Assembly: GCA_041821315.1 (NCBI GenBank)
Contig: JBGUEO010000001.1
Location: forward strand, 248,001-312,000
DNA length: 64,000 nucleotides
Direction of reading: 5' to 3'
From: DIGJ01 sp041821315
GTDB taxonomy: Bacteria; Bacillota; Clostridia; Lachnospirales; Lachnospiraceae
Within the stretch, counting starts at the first letter, position 1. Each line of letters begins with the position of its first letter. Made by a program: the position numbers and the translations under genes. The notes beneath the pieces were generated by a model. The model did no database searches. It was not told where the DNA came from and was given only the letters and a program-made list of their open reading frames with translations. This document shows positions 52,881 to 60,136 of this stretch, in pieces.

Positions 52881-53237
52881 ATGGCAAGAAAAGTTTTGAT
52901 CCAAATTCTATATGGTATCGAAAGGAATCTAGGTGCTCTAAATCCAGGAGAATTAGGATATTGTACGGATACTAGAACGCTCTATATTGGAACTTCTATG
53001 GGAAATGTATTATTAGTTACGGCACAAAGCGCAGAAAATATGCTAAAAAGTATATATGATACGGATAATGATGGCGTAGTGGATGCAGCAGTAACAGCAG
53101 CAAAGCTTCAAGTGGCAAGGCGCATTGAACTAAAGGGAGATGTAGTCGGATCGGTTTCCTTTGATGGAAGTCAAAATGTATCCATAGCAACACAATTAGG
53201 TGGAAAAATTTCATGGGGAGAGCTAAAGGGGGTGTAG
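52881..53237 (+). CDS. Second Mtd-N-type fibre protein, short
   Basis: This 118-residue protein is a paralogue of the fibre N-terminus at 51849: both begin MARK and have the motif LNPGELGYCTDTRTLYIG / LQAGEMGFCTDT. It then has SIYDTDNDGVVDAAVTAAKLQVARRI and SVSFDGSQNVSIATQL, the latter a common phage-fibre linker. It is too short for a full receptor-binding protein. GGAGGG upstream. Confidence 0.75.
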   Translation: MARKVLIQILYGIERNLGALNPGELGYCTDTRTLYIGTSMGNVLLVTAQSAENMLKSIYDTDNDGVVDAAVTAAKLQVARRIELKGDVVGSVSFDGSQNVSIATQLGGKISWGELKGV

Positions 53238-53238
53238 G

Positions 53239-53853
53239 ATGTACGGAAATGATACATATGGAATGGCAGAGTATGGAGAAAAAAGCCAAGATACCACGCA
53301 TTTCGAGGATTCTTATATAGATCTTTTGAACCTTCTGCCTGAATTTTATCAGAGCACAAAAGAAATGACGGAGTTACAAACAATACTAGGGTATAAAATA
53401 GGAGACGTAATTTTAACTATCAATGCTGCGCTGGAACAATGTTTTATATTGCAGGCCACTTGGGGACTCGAGCGGTGGGAGAAGATCTTTGGTGTAGCAA
53501 TCGATAAAAGCAAATCCTATGAGCGACGCAGGGAAATTCTCTTGGCAAAACTTCGTGGATTTGGCACGACAACGAAAGCAATGATAAAAAATGCTGCCAT
53601 TGCATTTTCTGGAGGAGAAGTAGCTATTTTGGAATATCCAGAGGAATATAGGTTTGAGGTTCAATTTATTGGAATGAAAGGGATTCCACAAAACATGACC
53701 GGGCTAATTCATGCAATTGAAGAATGGAAGCCAGCACATCTTACCTATAGTTTCAAATACACGTATACAACATGGGAGCATATCAATGCATTGACTTGGG
53801 AGGGTATAAAGCAAAAGAACTGGAGTGAACTTAGAATATATGAAGGAGCGTGA
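53239..53853 (+). CDS. Baseplate protein YmfQ/DUF2313 (XkdU-like)
   Basis: This is a 204-residue protein resembling XkdU/gpI: LLNLLPEFYQSTKEMTELQTI, WGLERWEKIFGVAIDKSKSYERRREILLAKLRGFGTTT (seen in parts) and WKPAHLTYSFKYTY. It links fibres to the baseplate. It is normally directly after XkdT; here three fibre-type frames intervene. One base separates it from the preceding gene's stop. Confidence 0.87.
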   Translation: MYGNDTYGMAEYGEKSQDTTHFEDSYIDLLNLLPEFYQSTKEMTELQTILGYKIGDVILTINAALEQCFILQATWGLERWEKIFGVAIDKSKSYERRREILLAKLRGFGTTTKAMIKNAAIAFSGGEVAILEYPEEYRFEVQFIGMKGIPQNMTGLIHAIEEWKPAHLTYSFKYTYTTWEHINALTWEGIKQKNWSELRIYEGA

Positions 53854-53859
53854 TGAAAG

Positions 53860-55122
53860 ATGTTACAAACATCAAATTATAACTTAAATAAGCCAGAGCA
53901 AACGGATGTTATAAATATTGACGATTTGAATGGTAATTTTGATACATTGGATCGGGAACTAAAGAAGGTAGCGGATAAAGATATCGTTTTAGGTGAAACG
54001 GCTTCTACCGCATATCGTGGAGACAGAGGGAAAATTGCGTTTGACCACTCACAGGCAACACATGCAAGGACTGATGCTACAAAAACAGCACCATCTGGAA
54101 AAAACGGAATCCTCAAGATAAATAATGTAGATGAAGCGGTATATGTACATCCAACCTCAAATGGATACCGACATGTACCTGCTGGGGGGAGTACAGGGCA
54201 GATCCTTAAAAATAATGGTACGGCAGGGACAGGAGTTTGGGAAAATGATAACTACCTGATAAAGGGGAATGATTACCGTCCAAATTTATTAATCAATGGA
54301 GATTTCCAAGTATGGCAAAGGGGGGAGAGCTTTTTAAATAAGTATGGTGGAAATGTGGCAGATAGATGGCGTATGGAAACAGGTGGAGATGGACGTATTT
54401 CAGTTACAAAGGGTACAAATGGACTTAAATACGAAATAACCACTGTAGGGACTTATCATAACTTAGCACAACCTATTGATCCAATTGACTTCGATAAGTT
54501 TAGAGATAAAACAATAACTATGCAAGTAAAGGCTGACAATACTGCAAATATATATCTCATTGGTATGTATTATGTTATTGATAATAAGTATGGTTTTATT
54601 CAGCCTACTGTTCTAAGTATAAAAAAAGATATAATTACAGTTATCCTTTCTGTTCCTTTTGAGGGGAATATAACATTTCTTAGTTGGATTATATCATTTA
54701 ATCCAGAAGTAAGTTCTACTATAATATATGGGGTAAAAGCAGAAGTAAATGATCATGCCACACCATTTATTCCTAAAAGTTATGCAGAAGAATTAAGGGA
54801 TTGTCAGAGATATTATGAAGTATCAAAAACAAGTGGTGGTGTCAATGGTGCTCTTGTTTTTAAAGCATCTACAATAAATGAATATCAATTTATAAATATA
54901 AGATTTAGAACAAGGAAAAGAGTTACACCAACCGTTACAATAAAGAGTAATGCTGGAACAAATGGGAGAATATCTGTTTGGGGAACAGGAGTAGATTCTG
55001 CATATTCAGCCTATGTAAATGGGGCTTCACTAAGTGATGAGGGGTTTAACTCTATCATATTAGATACTACACCAATTACAGAGTATTATTCCTTTCATTA
55101 TATTGCAGATGCAGAAATATAG
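53860..55122 (+). CDS. Probable receptor-binding tail fibre
   Basis: This is a 420-residue protein. The first about 60 residues resemble baseplate-attachment regions (LNKPEQTDVINIDDLNGNFDTLD, then LGETASTAYRGDRGKIAFDHSQ). The middle holds NLLINGDFQVWQRG, a sequence typical of phage fibres with jelly-roll carbohydrate-binding folds. The C-terminal half is beta-rich and has more AT-rich codons than its neighbours, consistent with exchanged specificity. Confidence 0.8.
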   Translation: MLQTSNYNLNKPEQTDVINIDDLNGNFDTLDRELKKVADKDIVLGETASTAYRGDRGKIAFDHSQATHARTDATKTAPSGKNGILKINNVDEAVYVHPTSNGYRHVPAGGSTGQILKNNGTAGTGVWENDNYLIKGNDYRPNLLINGDFQVWQRGESFLNKYGGNVADRWRMETGGDGRISVTKGTNGLKYEITTVGTYHNLAQPIDPIDFDKFRDKTITMQVKADNTANIYLIGMYYVIDNKYGFIQPTVLSIKKDIITVILSVPFEGNITFLSWIISFNPEVSSTIIYGVKAEVNDHATPFIPKSYAEELRDCQRYYEVSKTSGGVNGALVFKASTINEYQFINIRFRTRKRVTPTVTIKSNAGTNGRISVWGTGVDSAYSAYVNGASLSDEGFNSIILDTTPITEYYSFHYIADAEI

Positions 55123-55132
55123 GAGGTAGAGT

Positions 55133-55474
55133 ATGAATCAATTTTATAACAAACATTACATTCGGGTAGATGAAAACAATCGAATTATGAAAGGATTTTC
55201 AGATGCCTTTGAACCTTCATTAAAAACGGATATTTGCATTAATGAAGAGGGCGGTAGACATTTTGAACTACTAGGGATCGTAAACCCACCGCTCGTAGAT
55301 ATGAAAGGTTGTCACTTATATAAGTACATTGACGGTTCGATTACTGAAACTACGCAAAAAGATAAGACCGATGAAGTATCAAGTTTACCAAGAACGGAAA
55401 CGCAAGAGGAAAAGCAGGCAAAGTATAATATTAATTTGGATTACCGCTTATCAAAATTAGAATTGGGGGTGTAA
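55133..55474 (+). CDS. Fibre-associated hypothetical protein (XkdW-position)
   Basis: This is a 113-residue protein placed between the fibre gene and the XkdX-like gene, the position of xkdW or tail-fibre assembly genes in PBSX-type clusters. FNLEELG-type motifs are not evident; YKYIDGSITE and a C-terminal YNINLDYRLSKLEL helix are visible. It may be a fibre chaperone. The function is inferred from location only. Confidence 0.6.
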   Translation: MNQFYNKHYIRVDENNRIMKGFSDAFEPSLKTDICINEEGGRHFELLGIVNPPLVDMKGCHLYKYIDGSITETTQKDKTDEVSSLPRTETQEEKQAKYNINLDYRLSKLELGV

Positions 55475-55477
55475 GGA

Positions 55478-55621
55478 ATGACGTATATATATTGTAAAAA
55501 AATTATTGCTACTGGAAACTATGATAAAACCGATATGTTAGACAAGCTCGATGTATTTTTGCTCAATAATCGATTGGAACAAGATCAGTATAAAGAACTT
55601 GTCGCTTTCGTAAATGCGTAA
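55478..55621 (+). CDS. XkdX-like small protein
   Basis: This 47-residue protein (YCKKIIATGNYDKTDMLDKL, then LNNRLEQDQYKELV) has the size, location and pattern of XkdX-type proteins found at the end of fibre operons in Firmicute phages. It begins 3 bp after the previous stop with AAGGAATG. Confidence 0.65.
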   Translation: MTYIYCKKIIATGNYDKTDMLDKLDVFLLNNRLEQDQYKELVAFVNA

Positions 55622-55656
55622 GTAACGTATTTGCTTCTAACGAAATATCAAAGTAT

Positions 55657-55690
55657 AAGAGCCTTTAGAAAAACCTAATGGCTCTTTCTT
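55657..55690 (+). terminator. Weak hairpin between fibre and lysis modules
   Basis: AAGAGCC (55657-55663) pairs with GGCTCTT (55680-55686), followed by TCTTAT. It may attenuate read-through into the lysis genes. Confidence 0.5.
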
Positions 55691-55704
55691 ATAAGGAGGA
55701 TTAA

Positions 55705-55974
55705 ATGGATGCACCACTTGCAGCAACTTTAGGAGTTCCGCTTATTACAGGAGCACTTACATTGGTAGTCTGCTTGGTAAATAATCATTATCAAAACAAT
55801 ACAACACGATCTTTAATCGAATACCGTCTTAAAAAGCTTGAAGAGAAAGTGGATAAGCATAATGGAGTGATTGACCGGACGTATGAACTTGAAAAACTTA
55901 TGGAACTTCAAGAGGAAAAAATTAAAGTTGCAAATAACAGGATTAAGGATATAGAAGAAAAGGAGAAAAATTGA
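55705..55974 (+). CDS. Hemolysin XhlA-like holin accessory protein
   Basis: This is an 89-residue protein with one N-terminal membrane helix (about 8-27), then a coiled coil (SLIEYRLKKLEEKVDKHNGVIDRTYELEK). It resembles phage XhlA-like proteins that pair with a holin to release endolysin. It is the first of three lysis genes. Confidence 0.75.
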   Translation: MDAPLAATLGVPLITGALTLVVCLVNNHYQNNTTRSLIEYRLKKLEEKVDKHNGVIDRTYELEKLMELQEEKIKVANNRIKDIEEKEKN

Positions 55975-55975
55975 T

Positions 55976-56251
55976 ATGGACATTACTTTTTTGTTGGATT
56001 ATGTAAACGTAGTAACGTTAGGGATCTGTTTGTGTGTTGGGTTTGTAATTAAGCAGAGCTTTACTTGTATTAAAAATAAATACATACCACTCATTATGCT
56101 ATGTGTGGGTACCGTGATTAATATTCTTTGTGATTGGCCAAATTTGAACGCGGTTACAGTACTTGCTGGTATGATAAGTGGATTAGCTTCCACAGGATTA
56201 TATGAAGCTATGAGAAATTTGATTGATAAAGAGGGGAAAAGGGAGGAATAA
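55976..56251 (+). CDS. Holin
   Basis: This 91-residue protein with three hydrophobic segments (about 10-30, 36-52, 58-80) and a charged C-terminus is typical of class I-type phage holins. It makes membrane lesions that let the lysozyme reach the wall, releasing tail particles. It is 1 bp after the XhlA-like gene and 3 bp before the lysozyme gene. Confidence 0.82.
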   Translation: MDITFLLDYVNVVTLGICLCVGFVIKQSFTCIKNKYIPLIMLCVGTVINILCDWPNLNAVTVLAGMISGLASTGLYEAMRNLIDKEGKREE

Positions 56252-56254
56252 CGT

Positions 56255-56734
56255 ATGGGAAAGAAGATAGCAAAAGCAGGGTTTGAATTAATTAAAAGCT
56301 TTGAAGGGTGTAGGTTAACTGCCTATAAGTGTCCCGCAGGAGTATGGACAATCGGATATGGTCACACAGGAAGGGTGCGTGGACTGAAAATCAAAGAAGG
56401 GCTTAAAATTAGTCATAAAAAGGCAGATGCTTTGCTCAAAAGAGATCTGAGAGTATTCCAAAAATCGGTAAACAAAGCAAAGATAGGGTTTAGACCAAAT
56501 CAAAATCAGTTTGATGCACTGGTAAGCTTTACGTTCAATGTAGGACCTGGAAACCTTAATCGCTTGCTTTCAAATGGAAGCCGCGATGCAAAAACAGTTG
56601 CGGATAAAATGGTCTTATACAATAAGGCAAATGGAAAAGAGTTGACTGGATTAACAAGGAGAAGAAAAGAAGAACAAAAATTATTTAACAATGCAAGCCG
56701 AGTGAACAATAGAGGAAAAGTAGATACGTTATAG
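56255..56734 (+). CDS. Endolysin, GH24 (T4-type) lysozyme
   Basis: This 159-residue muramidase has the catalytic Glu17 in LIKSFEGC and TIGYGHTG. The residue equivalent to T4 Asp20 is Cys in AYKCPAGVWTIGYGH, a substitution seen in other GH24 endolysins. NQFDALVSFTFNVGPGNL and GLTRRRKEEQKLF complete the fold. Its stop lies 9 bp from the attR core, so the attP arm overlaps the gene's end. Confidence 0.9.
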   Translation: MGKKIAKAGFELIKSFEGCRLTAYKCPAGVWTIGYGHTGRVRGLKIKEGLKISHKKADALLKRDLRVFQKSVNKAKIGFRPNQNQFDALVSFTFNVGPGNLNRLLSNGSRDAKTVADKMVLYNKANGKELTGLTRRRKEEQKLFNNASRVNNRGKVDTL

Positions 56735-56763
56735 CTACTCGGTTGACCCAATGGGGGTCAAAG
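56726..56763. other. attR of the tail element
   Basis: Element half-site TACTCGGT, core TGACC (56744-56748), then host half-site CAATGGGGGTCAAAG, which resumes the SpoIID-like reading frame. No ribosome site precedes the TTG at 56743. Confidence 0.75.
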
Positions 56764-57129
56764 TATTTGGGTGACGATGGCTATACAGCAAGTGAGATTA
56801 TTAAATATTACTATGGTTATGATATGTATATTAATAGTACGGATGAGATTGCAGGTGTTCCAGCTTCATGGCCGGGCGCTAACCTATCAGAAGGCATGTC
56901 AAATGATAAGATTAAGCAAATGCAGACACAACTTAATGTCATTTCTACGGGATATCCCTTGATTCCAAAGGTGGTAGAAGATGGAGTGTTTGGTCCCGAA
57001 ACAGAAAAAGCAGTAAAAGTATTTCAGGGTATATTTGGACTTCCACAAACTGGAATCGTGGATTTTGCAACATGGTATAAGATTTCAGAAATTTATGTTG
57101 GGGTAAGCCGAATTGCAGAAATTAGATGA
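56743..57129 (+). CDS. 3' half of the split SpoIID-like/peptidoglycan-binding protein gene
   Basis: This is the 128-codon remainder of the gene beginning at 38735. It opens TQWGSKYLGDDGYTASEIIKYYYG, matching the SpoIID MSQYG...IL.YYY region. It continues with VPASWPG and a peptidoglycan-binding_1 domain (KIKQMQTQLN, VVEDGVFGPETEKAVKVFQ, GIVDFATWYKI). It has no start signal of its own. After excision it would supply residues 297-423 of the complete protein. Confidence 0.85.
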   Translation: MTQWGSKYLGDDGYTASEIIKYYYGYDMYINSTDEIAGVPASWPGANLSEGMSNDKIKQMQTQLNVISTGYPLIPKVVEDGVFGPETEKAVKVFQGIFGLPQTGIVDFATWYKISEIYVGVSRIAEIR

Positions 57130-57135
57130 AAAAAT

Positions 57136-57175
57136 AAAAAAGGTATCCATTGTAAAAATGGATGCCTTTTTGTAT
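57136..57175 (+). terminator. Terminator after the split gene
   Basis: AAAAAGGTATCCATT pairs with AATGGATGCCTTTTT around a short loop, followed by more T. Confidence 0.8.
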
Positions 57176-57231
57176 AATGGCTAAGTAATGGCTAAGTGTG
57201 TTTTTTACGATTAGAGAGAAAGGGCAGTAAA

Positions 57232-58008
57232 ATGTCAGAAAGTCAAAAAAAATTGAATTTGGCGATTTTAGCAGGCGAGTTATTACTTAAAAATGGTGCG
57301 GAAATTTTTCGTGTACAACAGACGGTAACATTAATTTTAGAGACATTTGAAATTACGGATTATAATGTATATGTTGTTTCAAATGGTATATTTACTACTG
57401 TCAATGAAAACATGGAAGATTCTTACAGCTCCGTTCGTCATGTGCCACTAGGTAGTGTTAATTTAGGAAAGATTGCAATGGTAAATCAAATTTCACGAGA
57501 AGTCTGTGAAAAGACCTGCTCGATGGAACTGGCATTCAAACGATTAGAAACATGCAGCCGACCAGAGGAATATACGCCCAAATTGCTTGTTGCAGCTTGT
57601 GGAATGGGCAGTGCTTGTTTTTGTTACTTATTTGGTGGGAAAATATTCGGTTGTTTGTTTGCTTTTTTTATGGGATTGATTTTACAGATTTTTTTGAATG
57701 TTGCAAAGGAACGAGAATTATCAAAGTTTATTACAAGCATTATAGGAAGTACGATTGTCACTTTTTTAAGTGCGTTGACGGTTCAACTTTTTCCGACAAT
57801 TGCTTTTGATAGTGTAGTGATCGGTGCAATTATTTCCTTGGTACCAGGAGTTGCATTTACAACATCTATTCGGGATTTTTTTAATGGAGATTATTTATCA
57901 GGTGGAATACATTTAATTGACGCTCTGCTGACAGCAATTTGCATTGCGGTTGGTGTGGCAGCTGGGATTCAGGTTTTTCGATTCCTATCAAGAGGGATAA
58001 TTATATGA
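57232..58008 (+). CDS. Threonine/serine exporter, ThrE N-terminal-type subunit (DUF1212)
   Basis: This is a 258-residue protein. A soluble N-terminal segment (LAGELLLKNGAEIFRVQQTV and YVVSNGIFTTV) precedes about five helices with SLVPGVAFTTSIRDFFNGDYLSGG. This is the N-terminal half of ThrE-type amino-acid exporters, split here into two genes. The start at 57232 follows GAGAGAAAGGG. It overlaps the second subunit by 4 bp. Confidence 0.88.
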   Translation: MSESQKKLNLAILAGELLLKNGAEIFRVQQTVTLILETFEITDYNVYVVSNGIFTTVNENMEDSYSSVRHVPLGSVNLGKIAMVNQISREVCEKTCSMELAFKRLETCSRPEEYTPKLLVAACGMGSACFCYLFGGKIFGCLFAFFMGLILQIFLNVAKERELSKFITSIIGSTIVTFLSALTVQLFPTIAFDSVVIGAIISLVPGVAFTTSIRDFFNGDYLSGGIHLIDALLTAICIAVGVAAGIQVFRFLSRGIII

Positions 58009-58490
58009 CAATCTTACAAGATTTGGTTCAATTTATTGTGTCAATGTTTGCGACTCTTTCGTTTGCAATTTTATTTTTTGCACCCAAAGAGCAATATCTA
58101 TATTGTTCCATAACGGGAGCGGTGGGTTGGATTACTTACTATCTCTTGACAAAACATGCGGTAAGTATTGGAATGGCTGCTATGATTGCAACCTTTGTTT
58201 TAACCTTATTATCAAGGCAGTTATCCGTAATACGAAAGGTTCCGGCAACCATTTATTTAATGACTGGGATATTTCCATTAGTACCAGGTGCAGGAATTTA
58301 CTATACGGCGTATTACCTGATTACAAATGATATGAGTATGGCGTCGACGAAGGGCGTGGAGACTTTTTTGATTGCTGGAGCCATTGTTTTAGGAATTATA
58401 TTTGGGTTTGCCGTTCCACAGCAAATGTTTTATAAAGTGAAACCAGGCAATCCTGCGAAAACTATAAATAAACAAGAAAGGAATCGATAA
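58005..58490 (+). CDS. Threonine/serine exporter, ThrE C-terminal-type subunit (DUF3815)
   Basis: This is a 161-residue protein with four or five membrane helices. FFAPKEQYLYCSITGAVGW and IFPLVPGAGIYYTAYYLI match the DUF3815 half of ThrE exporters. Together with the preceding gene it would form the complete exporter. ATGA overlap shows coupling. The M42 peptidase follows by 2 bp, suggesting peptide breakdown linked to amino-acid export. Confidence 0.88.
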   Translation: MTILQDLVQFIVSMFATLSFAILFFAPKEQYLYCSITGAVGWITYYLLTKHAVSIGMAAMIATFVLTLLSRQLSVIRKVPATIYLMTGIFPLVPGAGIYYTAYYLITNDMSMASTKGVETFLIAGAIVLGIIFGFAVPQQMFYKVKPGNPAKTINKQERNR

Positions 58491-58492
58491 CA

Positions 58493-59530
58493 ATGACAGA
58501 AATTGATTATATTATAAACGAAACAAAAAAAATAGTATCGATTGATAGTCCATCGGGTTATACAAAGGAAGCAGCTGATTATATAATAAAAGAGTATACC
58601 GCACTAGGTTATAAGCCAGAGCGTACGATAAAGGGTGGGATACTAGTTGAGATAGGAGGCTCTGATGCGGATAATGCCGTTTTACTAGAGGCTCATATTG
58701 ATACGTTAGGTGCAATGGTTACCGAAATTAAGGAAAATGGGAGACTTAAATTGTCACCGATTGGAGGTATGAATGCAAATAATGCAGAAGCAGAAAATTG
58801 TCGCATTATTACTAAGTTTGATGGAGTTTACGAAGGAACCTTTCAACTTACGAATGCATCCATTCATGTAAATGGTGATTATGATAAAACAAACCGCGAG
58901 TACAAAGAGATGGAAGTAGTAATTGATGAGCGGGTAAAAACAAAAGAAGATACCAAAGGGCTTGGAATCATGGCGGGCGATTTTGTATGCTTTGATCCAA
59001 GGTTAGTGATTACAAACAGTGGATTTATTAAGAGTCGTTTTTTAGATGATAAATTAAGTGTTGCTATTTTGCTAGGATTTGCAAAGTATGTAAAAGAGAA
59101 CAAGGTATCATTAAAACGAAAATTGTATCATCATATTACGGTTTATGAGGAGGTTGGTCATGGTGGTGCAGCTTCGATACCAAAGGGAGTAACGGAAGTT
59201 ATCTCTGTTGATATGGGATGCATTGGAGAGGGACTTGCATGTGATGAAACAAAAGTCTCTATTTGTGCGAAGGATAGCAGGGGTCCGTATACCTATGAGG
59301 TGGTAACTGGACTTATTAAGGCAGCAAAAAATAAAAATTTAGAGTTTGCAGTTGATGTGTACCCACATTACGGTTCCGATGCAGATGTTGCCCTGATTGC
59401 AGGAAATGATGTTATGCATGGCTTGATCGGACCTGGTGTTTATGCATCACATGGTTATGAGAGAAGTCATATTGACGGAGTAAAAAATACGTTGGAATTA
59501 CTAAAAGCTTATTTTGAATTGGAAGCATAA
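58493..59530 (+). CDS. M42-family metallo-aminopeptidase
   Basis: This is a 345-residue glutamyl-aminopeptidase/endoglucanase-family enzyme. The metal ligands are visible as EAHIDTLG (His), SRFLDDK (Asp), YEEVGHGG (Glu pair), VDMGC (Asp) and SHGYERSH (His). It forms large complexes that clear peptides in the cytosol. It starts 2 bp after the ThrE-type gene. Confidence 0.9.
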   Translation: MTEIDYIINETKKIVSIDSPSGYTKEAADYIIKEYTALGYKPERTIKGGILVEIGGSDADNAVLLEAHIDTLGAMVTEIKENGRLKLSPIGGMNANNAEAENCRIITKFDGVYEGTFQLTNASIHVNGDYDKTNREYKEMEVVIDERVKTKEDTKGLGIMAGDFVCFDPRLVITNSGFIKSRFLDDKLSVAILLGFAKYVKENKVSLKRKLYHHITVYEEVGHGGAASIPKGVTEVISVDMGCIGEGLACDETKVSICAKDSRGPYTYEVVTGLIKAAKNKNLEFAVDVYPHYGSDADVALIAGNDVMHGLIGPGVYASHGYERSHIDGVKNTLELLKAYFELEA

Positions 59531-59543
59531 GGAGGAAGCATAT

Positions 59544-59756
59544 ATGAAATTTACATTTACTAAAGCAGAAATTGAAGTGATGAAAAAGGCTGGAATTACA
59601 TTTGATGTAATGAAAAGCATTGATAATGAATCAATACTTGAAATCGACGAGTTGGTAAGTGAGCATTTAATTTACGAGGGTATTGAAGAGGATGGAACGA
59701 TAAATGCTGATGGTAAATTGTGTGAACAAATCATTGAAAAATTGTCGGAGGAGTAA
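59544..59756 (+). CDS. Hypothetical protein (70 residues)
   Basis: This is a small acidic soluble protein (KFTFTKAEIEVMKKAGITFD; IEEDGTINADGKLCEQI). No family is recognised. It has a GGAGG ribosome site and lies 13 bp after the M42 peptidase gene, so it is probably co-transcribed with it. Confidence 0.6.
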   Translation: MKFTFTKAEIEVMKKAGITFDVMKSIDNESILEIDELVSEHLIYEGIEEDGTINADGKLCEQIIEKLSEE

Positions 59757-59824
59757 TCATAGTATAATATTTGCAAATTTATTAAAAATGGAGCAGAAAT
59801 ATTTACAAATTTATCAAAAAAAGA

Positions 59825-59853
59825 TTGACAAAAATTTCTAATTATCATATACT
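59825..59853 (+). promoter_or_regulatory. Promoter of the ABC exporter leader
   Basis: TTGACA (59825-59830), 17-bp spacer, TATACT (59848-59853). Just downstream, GACC-GAAA-GGTC (59867-59878) is a short inverted repeat that could be an operator. Confidence 0.75.
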
Positions 59854-59911
59854 TACAAAAGTAACCGACCGAAAGGTCATTCAAAATAGTAAAGAAAGTG
59901 AGGTAGCCAAA

Positions 59912-59995
59912 ATGAGAAGCGCATATGAATGTTTTAGACAAATGGAAAACAGAATACGAGTTAACACATGTAAGAATACCTCAATGACGTTATAA
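59912..59995 (+). CDS. Putative 27-residue leader peptide
   Basis: A 27-codon frame starts at ATG 59912 with GTGAGGTAG upstream and ends 48 bp before an intrinsic terminator that precedes the ABC exporter. The layout (promoter, short frame, terminator, exporter) resembles the bmrB leader of Bacillus BmrCD, where ribosome stalling opens the operon. The antiterminator pairing has not been demonstrated here. Confidence 0.5.
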   Translation: MRSAYECFRQMENRIRVNTCKNTSMTL

Positions 59996-60043
59996 AGGAA
60001 CGAATTTATTTATAGTTTCAATAAAATAAATAAGTATGTTTTG

Positions 60044-60076
60044 AACCGTGGTATATCTTGCCACGGTTTTTTTTGT
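60044..60076 (+). terminator. Leader terminator before the ABC exporter genes
   Basis: AACCGTGG (60044-60051) pairs with CCACGGTT (60061-60068), followed by a T8 run, 60 bp before the first exporter gene. Confidence 0.8.
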
Positions 60077-60136
60077 ATTTTTTGGAATCGTGGAGTCACG
60101 GGACGTATTGAGGAGGGACCGAAGGGAGAGAACAAT

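Larger units (their letters stand above)
39621..56745. mobile_element. Serine-recombinase tailocin element inserted in the SpoIID-like gene
   Basis: The 17,123 bp between the two TG crossover candidates carry a large serine recombinase, ImmA-like protein, peroxiredoxin and a PBSX/diffocin-type contractile tail, fibre and lysis gene set. There is no capsid, portal, terminase or replication gene. Both ends fall inside one host reading frame and share TGACC. The layout recalls the Bacillus skin element (serine recombinase CisA plus PBSX-like genes interrupting sigK). Mobility and particle production are inferred. Confidence 0.85.

Noticed and set aside
51849..53237. Diversity-generating retroelement, suggested by Mtd-type fibre N-termini
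   Set aside because: No reverse transcriptase or template repeat is found in the window, and these proteins lack an Mtd-like variable C-terminal domain.
39621..56745. Calling the element a complete prophage
   Set aside because: No capsid, portal, terminase, protease or replication gene is present, though the tail and lysis genes are complete.
56743..57129. Treating the peptidoglycan-binding frame as an independent gene starting at TTG 56743
   Set aside because: No ribosome site precedes it and its first residues match the middle of a SpoIID-like domain whose front lies at 38735.
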